Shown: positions 52,693 through 63,979, counted from the stretch's first letter. The stretch: DNA of 64,000 nt from Herbaspirillum hiltneri N3 (GCF_001267925.1 NZ_CP011409.1:4030001-4094000); one strand, 5' to 3'. Made by a program: numbers and translations. The notes: a model not told the origin generated them from the sequence alone.

Positions 52693-54510
52693 ATGTCATC
52701 AAGCATCAAACCAGAACCAGCCAAAGGCAGCATCAAAACCCTGATCGGCCTGCTCCCCTTCCTGCAACCCTACAAGCGCCAATTCCTGCTGGCCGGCCTG
52801 GCGCTGATCGTGGCTGCCGCGGCGACATTGGCGATTCCCTATGCGTTCCGGCAAATGATCGATCTGGGCTTCGGCAGTCGCGGCATCGGAGGCGCCGACG
52901 CCGCGGCCAGCACGCTGCATATCGATCTGTATTTCCTCGCCCTGTTCGGCGTCGCCTGCATCCTCGGCGTGGCGACCGCAGCGCGCTTCTACATGGTGTC
53001 GTGGCTGGGCGAACGTGTCACTGCAGATCTGCGCAGCGCCGTCTACGCCCACGTCGTCACGCAAAGCCCGCAGTTCTTTGAAACCACCAAGACCGGCGAA
53101 GTGCTGTCGCGACTGACCACCGACACCACGCTGATCCAGACGCTGGTGGGAACCAGCATTTCGATGGCGCTGCGCAACGGACTGCTGTTCATCGGCGGCA
53201 TGGTCATGCTGTTCATCACCAGCGTCAAACTGTCGTCCATCATCATCGTGATGCTGGCGGCGGTGGTCCTGCCGATCGTGTTTTACGGCCGCCGCGTGCG
53301 CAAGCTGTCGCGCGAATCGCAGGATCGCGTGGCCGACGCCTCGGCGCTGGCCGGCGAAATCCTCAACGCCATGCCGACCGTGCAGGCCTTCACGCATGAA
53401 GAGATCGAGGCCAGGCGTTTCGGCACCTCGGTGGAGCGTGCTTTCCACACCGCCATGCAGCGCATTCGCGCGCGTTCGGTACTGACCATGATGGCGATCC
53501 TGCTGGTCTTCGGCGCGATCGTGTTCGTGCTGTGGCTGGGCGCGCATGCGGTCGTGCAAGGCAGCATGAGCGGCGGCCAGCTCGGCCAGTTCATCCTGTA
53601 CGCGTCGCTCGTGGCCGGTTCCATCGGTGCCTTGTCGGAAGTGCTCGGCGACACCCAGCGCGCGGCCGGCGCCACCGAACGCCTGCTCGACCTGCTGGCG
53701 GCGCAGTCGCCGGTGCAGTCGGTGCTGCTGCCGGAGACACTGCCCGCATCTTTATCCTCCTGCACCGCCAACGGCGCCGCCCTGCAACTGGAGGACGTGG
53801 TGTTCCACTACCCGTCGCGTCCCGACAGCAACGCGCTGATGCATCTGTCGCTGGACATCAAACCCGGCGAGACGATTGCCGTGGTCGGTCCGTCCGGCGC
53901 CGGCAAGACCACGCTGTTCCAGCTGCTGCTGCGCTTCTACGATCCGCAACAGGGCAGGATCACGCTGGACGGCGTCGATATCCGTTTCCTGACCCTGTCG
54001 GCACTGCGCAGCGCCATCGGCATCGTGCCGCAGGACACCGTGATCTTTTCCGAAAACGCGCTGGAGAACATCCGCTTCGGTCGTGCCGACGCCAGCGACG
54101 ACGAAGTCATTGCCGCAGCAAAAATGGCCGCCGCGCACGAGTTCATCGAGCGCCTGCCACAAGGTTACCAATCCTTCCTCGGCGAACGCGGCGTGCGCCT
54201 GTCCGGCGGCCAGCGCCAGCGCATCGCGATTGCGCGTGCGCTGCTGAAAAATCCGCCGTTGCTGCTGCTCGACGAAGCCACCAGCGCGCTCGACGCCGAA
54301 TCGGAGCGGCTGGTCCAGACCGCACTGGAAGCAGCCATGGTCGGCCGCACCACGCTGGTCATCGCACACCGGCTGGCGACGGTGCAGCGCGCCGACCGCA
54401 TCATCGTGGTGGAACACGGCCGCATCGTCGAGACCGGCACGCATACCGAACTGATCGCGCAAAATGGTCTCTACGCCAGCCTGGCGGCGCTGCAGTTCAA
54501 TACCGATTGA
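52693..54510 (+). CDS. ABCB-type exporter (fused permease and ATPase, MsbA-like)
   Basis: 605-aa half-transporter. Six TM helices lie in residues about 25-310. EILNAMPTVQAFTHEEIEA marks the coupling region. The ATPase domain has Walker A GPSGAGKTT, Q-loop GIVPQDTVIFSENALENIRF, signature [16 protein letters not shown], Walker B LLLLDEATSALD and H-loop VIAHRLATV. It acts as a homo- or heterodimer. The substrate is unknown; lipids or drugs are typical. The ATG at 52693 begins MSSSIKPEP; the open frame upstream is antisense to egtD. Confidence 0.9.
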   Translation: MSSSIKPEPAKGSIKTLIGLLPFLQPYKRQFLLAGLALIVAAAATLAIPYAFRQMIDLGFGSRGIGGADAAASTLHIDLYFLALFGVACILGVATAARFYMVSWLGERVTADLRSAVYAHVVTQSPQFFETTKTGEVLSRLTTDTTLIQTLVGTSISMALRNGLLFIGGMVMLFITSVKLSSIIIVMLAAVVLPIVFYGRRVRKLSRESQDRVADASALAGEILNAMPTVQAFTHEEIEARRFGTSVERAFHTAMQRIRARSVLTMMAILLVFGAIVFVLWLGAHAVVQGSMSGGQLGQFILYASLVAGSIGALSEVLGDTQRAAGATERLLDLLAAQSPVQSVLLPETLPASLSSCTANGAALQLEDVVFHYPSRPDSNALMHLSLDIKPGETIAVVGPSGAGKTTLFQLLLRFYDPQQGRITLDGVDIRFLTLSALRSAIGIVPQDTVIFSENALENIRFGRADASDDEVIAAAKMAAAHEFIERLPQGYQSFLGERGVRLSGGQRQRIAIARALLKNPPLLLLDEATSALDAESERLVQTALEAAMVGRTTLVIAHRLATVQRADRIIVVEHGRIVETGTHTELIAQNGLYASLAALQFNTD

Positions 54511-54678
54511 GCTTGCCCGCTGCCTGGTCGCCGGCAGGATGCCGGCACAGGCAACGTCATACGCGCTTTCAAAAAATAAAATAGACTTTCGGTTTCAGGC
54601 AACAACCACTTTCCGTCATTTCCTCAATCCGCGCGACGCATGTCCTCGGCGCGCCACGCGTACAACCAGGAGTTTCCG

Positions 54679-55794
54679 ATGAGCAGCAAACTGTTTTCTC
54701 CGTTCACATTGCGCGGACTGACCCTGCCCAACCGCATTGTCGTCTCGCCGATGTGCCAATACTCCGCACAGGACGGCTTCGTCAACGACTGGCACCTGGT
54801 GCATCTGGGCAGCCGCGCCGTCGGCGGCGCCGGGCTGGTGATCGTGGAGGCCGCCGGCGTGCTGGCTGAAGGCCGCATCACGCCGGAAGATGTCGGCATC
54901 TGGAAAGATGAACACATCGAACCGTTGCAGCGCCTCACGCGCTTCATCGAAACCCAGGGTTCGTTCGCCGGCATCCAGCTGGCGCACGCGGGCCGCAAGG
55001 CCAGCGCATGGCGTCCTTGGGCAGGCAAAGCCGGCACCGTGCCGGCAGCGGAAGGCGGTTGGGAAACCGTCGGTCCGTCGGCGCTGCCGTTCGACGCCAC
55101 GTTCAAGGCGCCGGTCGAGCTGAGCGTCGCCGCCATCGCCGAACGCGTGCAGGCATTTGCGGATGCGGCGCAGCGTGCGCTCAAGGCCGGCTTCAAGGTG
55201 GTCGAAGTGCATGCCGCACACGGTTACCTGCTGCACGAATTCCTGTCGCCGCTAAGCAATCACCGCACCGACCAATACGGCGGTGCGCTGGAGAATCGCG
55301 CACGCTTCCTGCTGGAAGTGGTTGCCGCCGTGCGCAAGGTGTGGCCGGCCGACCTGCCGCTGTTCGTACGCGTCTCGGCCACCGACTGGACCGACGGCGG
55401 CCTGACACCGGACGACATCGTCGCCGTCTCGCGCCTGCTGCGCGAAGCCGGCGTCGACCTGGTGGACGTCTCCAGCGGCGGCAATGTCGCCACTGCCGTC
55501 ATCCCGACCGGTCCCGGCTACCAGACCGCCTTCTCCGCGCGCGTGCGCAACGAAGCCAAAATTGCCACCGGCACCGTCGGCATGATTACCGACGCCACCC
55601 AGGCCGAACACGTGCTGCGCACCGAACAGGCCGACCTCGTACTGCTGGCGCGCGAGCTGCTGCGCGATCCGTACTGGCCATTGCACGCCGCCGATGAACT
55701 CAAGGAAAACATCGCCTGGCCGCCGCAATACGTGCGCGCCGCATCGAGCAAGACGCCGCTGCGCGAAAACGTTGACTACAGCGACCTGGACTGA
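54679..55794 (+). CDS. NADH:flavin oxidoreductase, old yellow enzyme (YqjM-like)
   Basis: 371-aa FMN enzyme that reduces activated C=C bonds. SKLFSPFTLRGLTLPNRIVV and SPMCQYSAQDG (with the redox-tuning Cys of the YqjM class) open the barrel. GIQLAHAGRKAS and AAHGYLLHEFLSPLSNHRTD (His and active-site loop) and NRARFLLEVV follow. The ATG at 54679 has AGGAG 7 nt upstream. No functional neighbour suggests a substrate. Confidence 0.92.
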   Translation: MSSKLFSPFTLRGLTLPNRIVVSPMCQYSAQDGFVNDWHLVHLGSRAVGGAGLVIVEAAGVLAEGRITPEDVGIWKDEHIEPLQRLTRFIETQGSFAGIQLAHAGRKASAWRPWAGKAGTVPAAEGGWETVGPSALPFDATFKAPVELSVAAIAERVQAFADAAQRALKAGFKVVEVHAAHGYLLHEFLSPLSNHRTDQYGGALENRARFLLEVVAAVRKVWPADLPLFVRVSATDWTDGGLTPDDIVAVSRLLREAGVDLVDVSSGGNVATAVIPTGPGYQTAFSARVRNEAKIATGTVGMITDATQAEHVLRTEQADLVLLARELLRDPYWPLHAADELKENIAWPPQYVRAASSKTPLRENVDYSDLD

Positions 55795-55804
55795 TGTATT
55801 GCAC

Positions 55805-55833
55805 GCGCCGGCTGGCACGGCCGGCGCGGTTTT
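55805..55833 (+). terminator. Intrinsic terminator
   Basis: Stem GCGCCGGC/GCCGGCGC with a 7-nt loop, followed by GGTTTT, just after the old yellow enzyme gene. Confidence 0.65.
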
Positions 55834-55961
55834 GCATGGCGTGGTATAACTGAGACCTGCCATTTCGTTTCCCGATTTCCGCATTGAGACAGCGCCGGAT
55901 GAATTCAACACCCGGCCTTACGTCCACGCTTTTCACCCACCCGATCTGCAAAGAGATATCC

Positions 55962-57395
55962 ATGTACAAAGACGTTCAACTCTTCATCAACGGTCGCTGG
56001 ACTGCCAGTGTCTCGGACCGCACCATTCCGGTCGTCAATCCTGCCACCGAAGAAGTCATCGGCCACATCGCCCACGCCAACAAGCAAGACCTCGACGCTG
56101 CGCTGGATGCCGCTCAAAAAGGTTTTGACACCTGGCGCAAGACATCCGCTTTCGAGCGCTCCAAGATCATGCGCAAGGCCGCCAACATCCTGCGCGAACG
56201 CGCCGATGAAGTGGCGCTGCTGATGACGCTGGAACAGGGCAAGCCGCTGGCGGAAGCCAAGGCGGAAACCCTGGGCGCTGCCGACACCATCGACTGGTTC
56301 GCCGAAGAAGCCCGCCGCACCTACGGCCGCCTGGTGCCGGCGCGCGTGCCGAACGCCTATCAGATGGTGATCAAGGAGCCGGTCGGTCCGGTGGCGGCGT
56401 TTACGCCCTGGAACTTCCCCCTCAACCAGGTCGTGCGCAAGCTGTCCGCGGCGCTGGCTGCAGGCTGCTCCATCATCGTCAAGGCGCCGGAAGAAACCCC
56501 GGCCTCACCGGCCGAACTGATCCGCGCGTTTGCCGACGCCGGCATCCCTGACGGCGTGGTCAACCTGGTCTATGGAGTGCCGTCGGAAATCTCCGAATAC
56601 CTGATCCCGCATCCGATCATCAAGAAGATTTCCTTCACCGGTTCCACCCCGGTCGGCAAGCAGCTGGCCGCACTGGCGGGCACCCACATGAAGCGCGCCA
56701 CGATGGAGCTGGGCGGCCACGCGCCGGCCATCGTGTTCGACGACGCGGACATCGACGCCGCCGCCAAGCAACTGGCGATGGCCAAGTTCCGCAATGCCGG
56801 CCAGGTGTGCGTGTCGCCGACCCGCTTCCTGGTGCAAAAGAATGTGTTCGATGCCTTCGTCGACAAGTTCATCACCGCCGCCAGCCAGCTCAAGGTGGGC
56901 GACGGCACGGTCGCCGGCACCACCATGGGTCCGGTCGCCAACAAGCGCCGCATCGCGGCACTGGAAGCGTTGATCAGCGACGCTGTTGAACAAGGTGCGC
57001 AACTGCGTTTCGGCGGCAAGCGCGTGGGCGACAAGGGTTATTTCTTCGAGCCAACCGTGCTGACCAACGTGCCGCTGTCGGCGCGCGCGATGAATGAAGA
57101 ACCGTTCGGCCCGCTGGCGCTGATCAATTCCTTCGACACGCTCGACGAAGTGATCGCCGAAGCCAACCGCCTGCCGTTCGGCCTGGCTGCCTACGCCTAC
57201 GCCAAGTCGGCGCAAACCAAGCACGCGCTGTCTTCGCGCGTCGAAAGCGGCATGATCACCATCAACCATCTGGGCTTGGCTTTGCCGGAAGTCCCGTTCG
57301 GCGGCATCAAGGACAGCGGCTACGGTTCCGAAGGCGGCACCGAAGCGATCGAAGCGTACGTCAACACCAAGTTCGTTTCGCAGCTGGACGTATAA
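55962..57395 (+). CDS. NAD(P)-dependent aldehyde dehydrogenase, succinate-semialdehyde dehydrogenase-like
   Basis: 477 aa. Cofactor region [20 protein letters not shown], then [16 protein letters not shown], general base Glu in [17 protein letters not shown], nucleophile Cys in [12 protein letters not shown], and [11 protein letters not shown]. Overall it resembles GabD-type enzymes that oxidise succinate semialdehyde or related aldehydes. The ATG at 55962 begins [13 protein letters not shown], the normal N-terminus. Substrate preference cannot be set from sequence alone. Confidence 0.9.
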   Translation: MYKDVQLFINGRWTASVSDRTIPVVNPATEEVIGHIAHANKQDLDAALDAAQKGFDTWRKTSAFERSKIMRKAANILRERADEVALLMTLEQGKPLAEAKAETLGAADTIDWFAEEARRTYGRLVPARVPNAYQMVIKEPVGPVAAFTPWNFPLNQVVRKLSAALAAGCSIIVKAPEETPASPAELIRAFADAGIPDGVVNLVYGVPSEISEYLIPHPIIKKISFTGSTPVGKQLAALAGTHMKRATMELGGHAPAIVFDDADIDAAAKQLAMAKFRNAGQVCVSPTRFLVQKNVFDAFVDKFITAASQLKVGDGTVAGTTMGPVANKRRIAALEALISDAVEQGAQLRFGGKRVGDKGYFFEPTVLTNVPLSARAMNEEPFGPLALINSFDTLDEVIAEANRLPFGLAAYAYAKSAQTKHALSSRVESGMITINHLGLALPEVPFGGIKDSGYGSEGGTEAIEAYVNTKFVSQLDV

Positions 57396-57420
57396 CTGAG
57401 GTATAAGCGTTCTGCATCGT

Positions 57421-57459
57421 AAAAAAAGCCCGCGCTCTTGATTGAGCGCGGGCTTTTTT
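57421..57459. terminator. Bidirectional intrinsic terminator
   Basis: Stem AGCCCGCGCTC/GAGCGCGGGCT, loop TTGATT, A7 on the left and T6 on the right, between convergent aldehyde dehydrogenase and tag genes. Confidence 0.88.
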
Positions 57460-57482
57460 CATTGCGTGCCGATATGGCGGTG

Positions 57483-58079
57483 TTACTTGGGCAGCTTGTG
57501 TTTGCGGCCGTGGCAGTGGCAGCCGACGACGTGGTCGTCAATGATACCGATGCCTTGCAGGTAAGCGTAAATGATCGTCGAACCGACGAACTTGAAGCCG
57601 CGCTTGAGCAGGTCTTTGGACACCTGGTCCGACAGCGCCGTCTTGGCCGGCGCATCGCTCAGATTCTTCCATTTGTTGCGGATCGGCTTGCCGTCCACAT
57701 ACGCCCACAGGAAAGGAGCGAGGCCGCCGACGTCGTCGCGCAGGCGCAGATAGCTTTGCGCATTGGTGATGGTCGCCGCGACCTTGAGACGATTGCGGAT
57801 GATGCCCGGATCGGCCAGCAGTTTGGCGACCTTGGCGTCGGTATAGCGCGCGATCTTTTCCGGATTCCACTGATCGAATGCGGCGCGATAGGTCTCGCGC
57901 TTGTTCAGCACGGTCTCCCAGCTGAGGCCGGCTTGTGCGCCTTCCAAGTTGAGCATTTCGAACAGGCGCGTCTCGTCGTGGCAAGGCACGCCCCATTCTT
58001 CATCGTGATAAGTCACGTAGCGCGGATTGTCGAGATTGACCCAGGCGCAGCGTTGTACGCTCATTGCTTTCTCACTCAT
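57483..58079 (-). CDS. tag: DNA-3-methyladenine glycosylase I
   Basis: Removes 3-methyladenine from DNA; about 198 aa. RCAWVNLDNPRYVTYHDEEW opens the enzyme; FEMLNLEGAQAGLSWETVLN is the HhH-like core region; the zinc site uses the N-terminal Cys and the C-terminal DDHVVGCHCHGRKH. The ATG at 58079 follows the srkA stop as TGAAATG, which suggests reinitiation; an ATG at 58064 is an alternative. Confidence 0.92.
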   Translation of the reverse strand: MSEKAMSVQRCAWVNLDNPRYVTYHDEEWGVPCHDETRLFEMLNLEGAQAGLSWETVLNKRETYRAAFDQWNPEKIARYTDAKVAKLLADPGIIRNRLKVAATITNAQSYLRLRDDVGGLAPFLWAYVDGKPIRNKWKNLSDAPAKTALSDQVSKDLLKRGFKFVGSTIIYAYLQGIGIIDDHVVGCHCHGRKHKLPK

Positions 58080-58080
58080 T

Positions 58081-59076
58081 TCATAAAGGCCACAAGGGCG
58101 GTTCATCCATCAGCGCGATTTGCTCGCGCAATTCCAGAATCCGGTCCTGCCAGTAACGCTGCGTATTGAACCACGGGAAGGCTTGCGGAAACGCCGGGTC
58201 TTCCCAGCGTCGCGCCAGCCATGCCGAGTAATGGATCAGGCGCAGCGTGCGCAAGGCTTCGATCAGGTACAACTCGCGTTGCTCGAATTCGCAGAAGCTC
58301 TCGTAGCCGGCCAGCAGGTCGGACAGCTGGCGCACCATCTCGCCGCGCTCGCCCGACAGCAGCATCCACAAATCCTGGATCGCCGGACCGCTGCGGCTGT
58401 CGTCGAAGTCGACGAAATGCGGACCGGCATCGGTCCACAAGACATTGCCGACGTGGCAATCGCCGTGCAGGCGCAATTGCCGGATGTCGCCGGCGCGGTC
58501 GAAGCAGCGGCGCACGCCGTCGAGCGCCAGATCGACCGTGCTCTTGTACGAACTCAGCACATCCATCGGGATGAAATCATTGGCCAGCAGATAATCGCGC
58601 GGCTCTTCGCCGAAGGTGGCGATGTTCAGCGCGGGCCGGTACGCAAACGGACGCTGCATGCCGACCGCATGGATGCGGCCGATGAAGCGGCCCAGCCATT
58701 CCAGCGTATCGGGGTTGTCCAGCTCAGGCGCGCGGCCGCCGTGACGCGTGAAGGCCGCAAAGCGGAAGCCCTGGAATTCCTGCAGGCTGCGGCCATTGCT
58801 GAGTTGCATCGCAGGAACGACCGGGATTTCCTGACCGACCAGCTCGTTGACGAAGGCATGTTCTTCCAGAATCGCCTCATCGCTCCAGCGCTGCGGCCGG
58901 TAGAACTTCGCCACCAGCGGCGGTCCCTCTTCCATGCCGACCTGATAGACCCGGTTCTCATAGCTGTTGAGCGCCAGCAGGCGACCGTCGCCGTACAGGC
59001 CGACGCTGTCGAGTGCATCGAGCACGGTATCCGGCGACAGCCCGGCGAAGTTGAATACGGTGGTGGAATCGGTCAT
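58081..59076 (-). CDS. srkA: Stress-response serine/threonine protein kinase SrkA (YihE/RdoA)
   Basis: 331-aa aminoglycoside-phosphotransferase-fold kinase. Lys in PLVAKFYRPQRW, catalytic loop LRLHGDCHVGNVLW, and metal-binding HFVDFDDSRSGPAIQDLWML (DFDD) are conserved SrkA features. In E. coli it counters envelope-stress death pathways. The ATG at 59076 begins MTDSTTVFNF; upstream codons are not conserved-looking. Co-transcribed with tag. Confidence 0.92.
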   Translation of the reverse strand: MTDSTTVFNFAGLSPDTVLDALDSVGLYGDGRLLALNSYENRVYQVGMEEGPPLVAKFYRPQRWSDEAILEEHAFVNELVGQEIPVVPAMQLSNGRSLQEFQGFRFAAFTRHGGRAPELDNPDTLEWLGRFIGRIHAVGMQRPFAYRPALNIATFGEEPRDYLLANDFIPMDVLSSYKSTVDLALDGVRRCFDRAGDIRQLRLHGDCHVGNVLWTDAGPHFVDFDDSRSGPAIQDLWMLLSGERGEMVRQLSDLLAGYESFCEFEQRELYLIEALRTLRLIHYSAWLARRWEDPAFPQAFPWFNTQRYWQDRILELREQIALMDEPPLWPL

Positions 59077-59165
59077 GGCCGTATTGTACGTGCCCGTGAA
59101 GAGCTGCGGTAATCCTCGCCTCGCAAGCCAATAGCAATTAAACTGCGGTTTTATTCGCAACACGG

Positions 59166-59867
<702 letters not shown>

Positions 59868-59879
59868 GCAGCTTTTGAA

Positions 59880-59909
59880 AGCCGGCGCTTATCCGAGATA
59901 AGCGCCGGC
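59880..59909. terminator. Hairpin between convergent genes
   Basis: GCCGGCGCTTAT/ATAAGCGCCGGC, a 12-bp perfect stem with a 5-nt loop, spans the end of the TauE/SafE gene and lies 13 nt after the SEC-C gene. There is no T-run on plus and only TTTCAAAAG on minus, so termination is plausible but not classical. Confidence 0.5.
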
Positions 59910-60650
59910 GGCATCCCACAGCAGCTTGCAGCCGGCCACGAACAGCGCTGCAATCGTGATCTGGTAGAAGCGCACCTGGTCGACCTTCATCAGCAGTTTC
60001 AAGCCCAGCCAATATCCGACCGGCGCCAGCGGCAGCAAGGCCAGCGAGGTTGTCAGGTTGCGTGCGTCGAACAGGCCGAGCAGTATGAACGGCACGACTT
60101 TCACCGCATTGATGACCGAAAAGAAAATTACCGAGGTGCCGACGAAAACCAGTTTGTCGAGTTGCTGGGGCGCAAGATAAATCACGAACGGCGGTCCTCC
60201 CGCGTTGGCGATGAAGCTGGTGAAACCGGACATCGCACCCCACACCGAACCCCGCGCAACGCTGGGCAGGGTCGGCGGCAACACGCGGCTGCGACCGAGC
60301 AGGCGCTGCGCCACGAAGCCGATCGACAGCATGCCGATGAGGCCGCGCAGCATGGCGTCGGAGGTGAAACGGAAGGTCAGCGCACCGATGGCGATGCCGA
60401 CCAGCGCTGCGGGAATCAGGATGCGCAGGTTGCGCAGGTCGCCTTTGCCGCGGAAAGTGATCAGCCCCATGATGTCCATGGCGATCAGCAAAGGCAGCAT
60501 GATCGCGGCGCCGACCGAGGGCGAGGCAACCAGCGACAGGATGGGAATGGAGAGGATGCCGAGCGAGCCGCCGCCCAGCCCGGACTTGGAAATGCCGACG
60601 ATCAGCACCGCAGGGATCGCCGCCGCGTAGAACAGCGGATCCTGGATCAA
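59889..60650 (-). CDS. TauE/SafE-family anion permease
   Basis: 253-aa integral membrane protein with about seven to eight TM helices. The family repeat motif appears as GISKSGLGGGSLGILSIPIL in the first half and SGFTSFIANAGGPPFVIYLA in the second. The family exports sulfite or organosulfonates in characterised members; the substrate here is unknown. The gene is 54 nt downstream of orn on the same strand. Confidence 0.88.
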   Translation of the reverse strand: MIQDPLFYAAAIPAVLIVGISKSGLGGGSLGILSIPILSLVASPSVGAAIMLPLLIAMDIMGLITFRGKGDLRNLRILIPAALVGIAIGALTFRFTSDAMLRGLIGMLSIGFVAQRLLGRSRVLPPTLPSVARGSVWGAMSGFTSFIANAGGPPFVIYLAPQQLDKLVFVGTSVIFFSVINAVKVVPFILLGLFDARNLTTSLALLPLAPVGYWLGLKLLMKVDQVRFYQITIAALFVAGCKLLWDAAGAYLG

Positions 60651-60704
60651 GCTGCCGTCTCCGGCCGCACTCGCGCTTGCATCGTCGGCATGGTCATCAG
60701 CGGA

Positions 60705-61295
60705 TTACTCCTTGATGAAATGCTCGCGGTAGTACTTCAGTTCTTCGATGGACTCGATGATGTCGGCCAGCGCGGTGTGCTTCTGGTGCTTCTTGAAACC
60801 GCTTGCCAGTTCAGGCTTCCAGCGGCGGCACAGTTCCTTGAGCGTGGACACGTCGAGGTTGCGGTAGTGGAAGAAGGTTTCCAGCTTGGGCATGCCGCGC
60901 GCCATGAAGCGGCGGTCCTGGCAAATCGAATTGCCGCACATCGGCGACTTGCCGGCCGGCACGAAAGGCTTGAGGAAGGCAATCAGGGCCGCCGACGCTT
61001 CTTCTTCGGTCACGGTCGAGGCCTTGACGCGCTCGATCAGGCCGGAACGGCCGTGCGTGCCCTTGTTCCAGGCGTCCATGCCGTCGAGGATTTCGTCCGG
61101 CTGGTGGATCGCGAACACCGGGCCTTCGGCCAACACGTTGAGTTCGGGATCTGTTACCACCACGGCAACTTCGATGATGCGGTCGTTGTCCGGATCAAGG
61201 CCGGTCATTTCCATATCGACCCAGATCAGGTTGAACTCGTTCGGACGGGCCGGAATAGCATAAGGAGCGGCGTTGGTGTCGGTGGCTTGTGACAT
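60705..61295 (-). CDS. orn: Oligoribonuclease
   Basis: 3'-5' exoribonuclease that finishes RNA decay and hydrolyses pGpG; 196 aa. DEDDh motifs: [20 protein letters not shown], the middle region [20 protein letters not shown], and [20 protein letters not shown]. An N-terminal tail of about 20 residues is variable. Divergent from the M48 protease gene. Confidence 0.95.
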   Translation of the reverse strand: MSQATDTNAAPYAIPARPNEFNLIWVDMEMTGLDPDNDRIIEVAVVVTDPELNVLAEGPVFAIHQPDEILDGMDAWNKGTHGRSGLIERVKASTVTEEEASAALIAFLKPFVPAGKSPMCGNSICQDRRFMARGMPKLETFFHYRNLDVSTLKELCRRWKPELASGFKKHQKHTALADIIESIEELKYYREHFIKE

Positions 61296-61432
61296 AATTG
61301 TTCTTTCTACAGGTTCTGCTTGATGTGCAGCTGATGTGCTGCTGAATTCGGCCGCTCAGCACATCCGGTTCGCCATCTTCATCGAATTTTTTTGAGCGGT
61401 CTTGACGACCGCCATTTTCGCACAGGGAAAGA

Positions 61433-62707
61433 ATGTATTCACTCACGTTTTCGGTTTTGTTTGTCGGTTTTCTGCTGTTGACCCTGCTTGTCCGGTTCTG
61501 GCTCAGCTCGCGCCACATCCGCCACGTGCTGGCGCATCGCAGCGCAGTGCCGGCTGAATTCGCCGAAAAAATCCCGCTCGCGGCGCATCAAAAAGCAGCC
61601 GACTACACCGTCGCGCGCACCAAGTTCGGCATCCTTGCCCTGCTGGTGAATGCCGCCGTGCTGGTCGGCTTTACGCTGCTGGGCGGACTGCAGCTGCTGT
61701 CAAACCTGCTGTTGCAATCGCTAGGCGGCCCCGGCATGATTTACCAGCTGTGCCTGATCGCGTCCTTCGCGGTGATCTCCGGCCTGATTGATTTGCCGTT
61801 CGACTATTACCGCCAGTTCGTGCTGGAAGCGCGCTTCGGTTTCAACAAGATGACCCGCACGCTGTTCTTCGTCGACGCCGTCAAGACCGGCCTGATCGGC
61901 GCCGCCATCGGGCTGCCGCTGCTGTGGGTGATCCTGATGCTGATGGACCGCGCCGGCGCGTTATGGTGGTTCTATGCATGGCTGGTGTGGAGCGGCTTCC
62001 AACTGCTGATGCTGGTGCTGTATCCGACCGTGATCGCGCCGCTGTTCAACAAGTTCACGCCGCTCGACGACGACAGCCTGCGTGCGCGCATCGAGAGCCT
62101 GATGCAGCGCGTCGGCTTCGCCTCCAAGGGCTTGTTCGTCATGGACGGCTCCAAGCGCAGCGCGCACGGCAACGCTTACTTCTCGGGCTTTGGCGCGGGT
62201 AAGCGCATCGTGTTTTTCGACACGCTGCTGGCGCGCCTGGCGCCGCACGAAATCGAAGCAGTGCTGGCGCATGAGCTGGGCCATTTCAAACTCAAGCACA
62301 TCGTCAAACGCATCGGCGTGATGTTCGCCATCTCGCTGGCTTTCCTGGCGCTGCTGGGCTATCTGAAGGGCCAGGCGTGGTTCTACACCGGCCTGGGCGT
62401 GAATCCGCTGCTGTTCGGCAACAACGATGCGATGGCGCTGATCCTGTTCATGCTGGCGCTGCCGATTTTCACTTTCCTGCTGTCGCCGCTGTCGTCGCTG
62501 TCGTCGCGCAAGCACGAGTTCGAAGCCGATGCTTTCGCCGCCCGGCACACCAACGCGCAAGACCTGGTGTCGGCGCTGGTCAAGCTGTATGAGGACAATG
62601 CCTCGACGCTGACGCCGGATCCGCTGCATTCCGCCTTCTACGATTCGCATCCGCCCGCCTCGCTGCGGATAGGAAAACTGCACGACACACTGAACGCGGC
62701 ACATTAA
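61433..62707 (+). CDS. M48-family membrane metalloprotease (Ste24-like)
   Basis: 424 aa with about six TM helices. Zinc motif HELGHFKLKHI near residue 280; the third ligand Glu is in SRKHEFEADAFAARH. N-terminal membrane section FDYYRQFVLEARFGFNKMTR is typical of Ste24/CAAX-type bacterial members. It probably degrades or processes membrane-associated proteins. AGGGA lies 5 nt upstream of the ATG. It starts the plus-strand run M48-phhB-rsgA, conserved in Burkholderiales. Confidence 0.9.
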   Translation: MYSLTFSVLFVGFLLLTLLVRFWLSSRHIRHVLAHRSAVPAEFAEKIPLAAHQKAADYTVARTKFGILALLVNAAVLVGFTLLGGLQLLSNLLLQSLGGPGMIYQLCLIASFAVISGLIDLPFDYYRQFVLEARFGFNKMTRTLFFVDAVKTGLIGAAIGLPLLWVILMLMDRAGALWWFYAWLVWSGFQLLMLVLYPTVIAPLFNKFTPLDDDSLRARIESLMQRVGFASKGLFVMDGSKRSAHGNAYFSGFGAGKRIVFFDTLLARLAPHEIEAVLAHELGHFKLKHIVKRIGVMFAISLAFLALLGYLKGQAWFYTGLGVNPLLFGNNDAMALILFMLALPIFTFLLSPLSSLSSRKHEFEADAFAARHTNAQDLVSALVKLYEDNASTLTPDPLHSAFYDSHPPASLRIGKLHDTLNAAH

Positions 62708-62717
62708 GGAGCACGCC

Positions 62718-63071
62718 ATGACACTGACAACCCAAACCCTGCTGGCGCAGAAAAGCCAGCATCAGGTCGCGGCCCTCGACGATGCCGGCATCCAGCAGTA
62801 TCTGCCGCTGGTGCCGGGATGGGCACTGGACCAAGGCAAGCTGGTCAAGTCGTTTTCCTTCCAGGATTACCACGAGACGCTGGCGTTCGTGAATGCGATC
62901 GCCTACGTCATCCACGCCGAAGACCATCATCCGGAACTGGTCGTGACCTACAACCGCTGTGTCGCGAAGTTCGATACGCATAGCGTCAACGAAGGACGCG
63001 GCGGTTTGTCGATCAACGATTTCATCTGCGCCGCCAAGGTGGATGCGATTTTCCACCAGACGTTTTCCTGA
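62718..63071 (+). CDS. phhB: Pterin-4a-carbinolamine dehydratase
   Basis: Recycles the pterin cofactor of aromatic amino acid hydroxylases; 117 aa. The active-site block [20 protein letters not shown] and YVIHAEDHH are characteristic. AAGGAG lies 7 nt before the ATG. It sits 10 nt after the protease gene and 2 nt before rsgA. No phenylalanine hydroxylase gene is in the window. Confidence 0.93.
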   Translation: MTLTTQTLLAQKSQHQVAALDDAGIQQYLPLVPGWALDQGKLVKSFSFQDYHETLAFVNAIAYVIHAEDHHPELVVTYNRCVAKFDTHSVNEGRGGLSINDFICAAKVDAIFHQTFS

Positions 63072-63073
63072 GC

Positions 63074-63979
63074 ATGGCTGCAAGTAAAAATACAGTCGAA
63101 ATCGGCACCGTCATCGCTGCGCATGGCCGTCATTACCTCGCGCAAGTCGGCGAAGAGAAACTGCAATGCGTCACCCGCGGCAAGAAAAGCGACGTCGCGG
63201 TGGGCGACAAAGTCAACCTCAAACGCACGTCGGCGAATCAGGCCGTCATCGAATCCATCGGCGAACGCAAGACGCTGCTGTATCGCTCCGATCAATACAA
63301 ATCGAAACTGCTGGCCGCCAACGTCACGCAGCTGTTCATCGTGGTGGCGACGGAACCAGGGTTCACGGACGACCTGATTTCGCGGGCGCTGGTCGCGGCG
63401 GAGTCGGCCGGCGTCGACGCGCATATCGTCCTCAATAAAACCGACATCGTCGCCGCCCTGCCGAAGACACGCGAACGGCTGCAGGTCTATCGCAAGCTCG
63501 GCTATCCGATCCACGAAGTCTCGGCCCAGGCGGAGCCGGACGCTACACGCGACGCGTTCCTCGTGCTCCTGCAGGGCAAGTCGACCATCCTGATCGGCCA
63601 GTCGGGGATGGGCAAGTCGTCGCTAATCAACCTGATCGTGCCGGACGCCGACATCGCCGTGCGCGAAATCTCCGCCGCGCTCGACACCGGCAAGCACACC
63701 ACGACCTTCACGCGCCTGTATACGATGAGCGACGATACGGCGGTGATCGATTCCCCGGGTTTTCAGGAATTCGGTTTGTACCAGTTGAGCGAAGGCATGC
63801 TGGAACGCGCCTTCCGCGAATTCGCGCCACATCTGGGCAAATGCAAATTCTATAACTGCCATCACCTGACCGAGCCGGGTTGCGCCGTGCTGGCAGCCGT
63901 CGAAAGCGGAGAAATCGCGCCGATGCGGCATCAGCTGTACGCGCAATTGCTGCATGAGTCATCGCAGAAACTGTACTGA
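63074..63979 (+). CDS. rsgA: Ribosome small-subunit-dependent GTPase RsgA
   Basis: 301-aa circularly permuted GTPase acting in late 30S maturation. Order: OB-fold (residues about 5-75), G4 VLNKTD, G1 [13 protein letters not shown]3 [10 protein letters not shown], then a C-terminal zinc-knuckle [16 protein letters not shown]. The length is normal. The start follows the phhB stop by 2 nt, so translation is coupled. Confidence 0.95.
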   Translation: MAASKNTVEIGTVIAAHGRHYLAQVGEEKLQCVTRGKKSDVAVGDKVNLKRTSANQAVIESIGERKTLLYRSDQYKSKLLAANVTQLFIVVATEPGFTDDLISRALVAAESAGVDAHIVLNKTDIVAALPKTRERLQVYRKLGYPIHEVSAQAEPDATRDAFLVLLQGKSTILIGQSGMGKSSLINLIVPDADIAVREISAALDTGKHTTTFTRLYTMSDDTAVIDSPGFQEFGLYQLSEGMLERAFREFAPHLGKCKFYNCHHLTEPGCAVLAAVESGEIAPMRHQLYAQLLHESSQKLY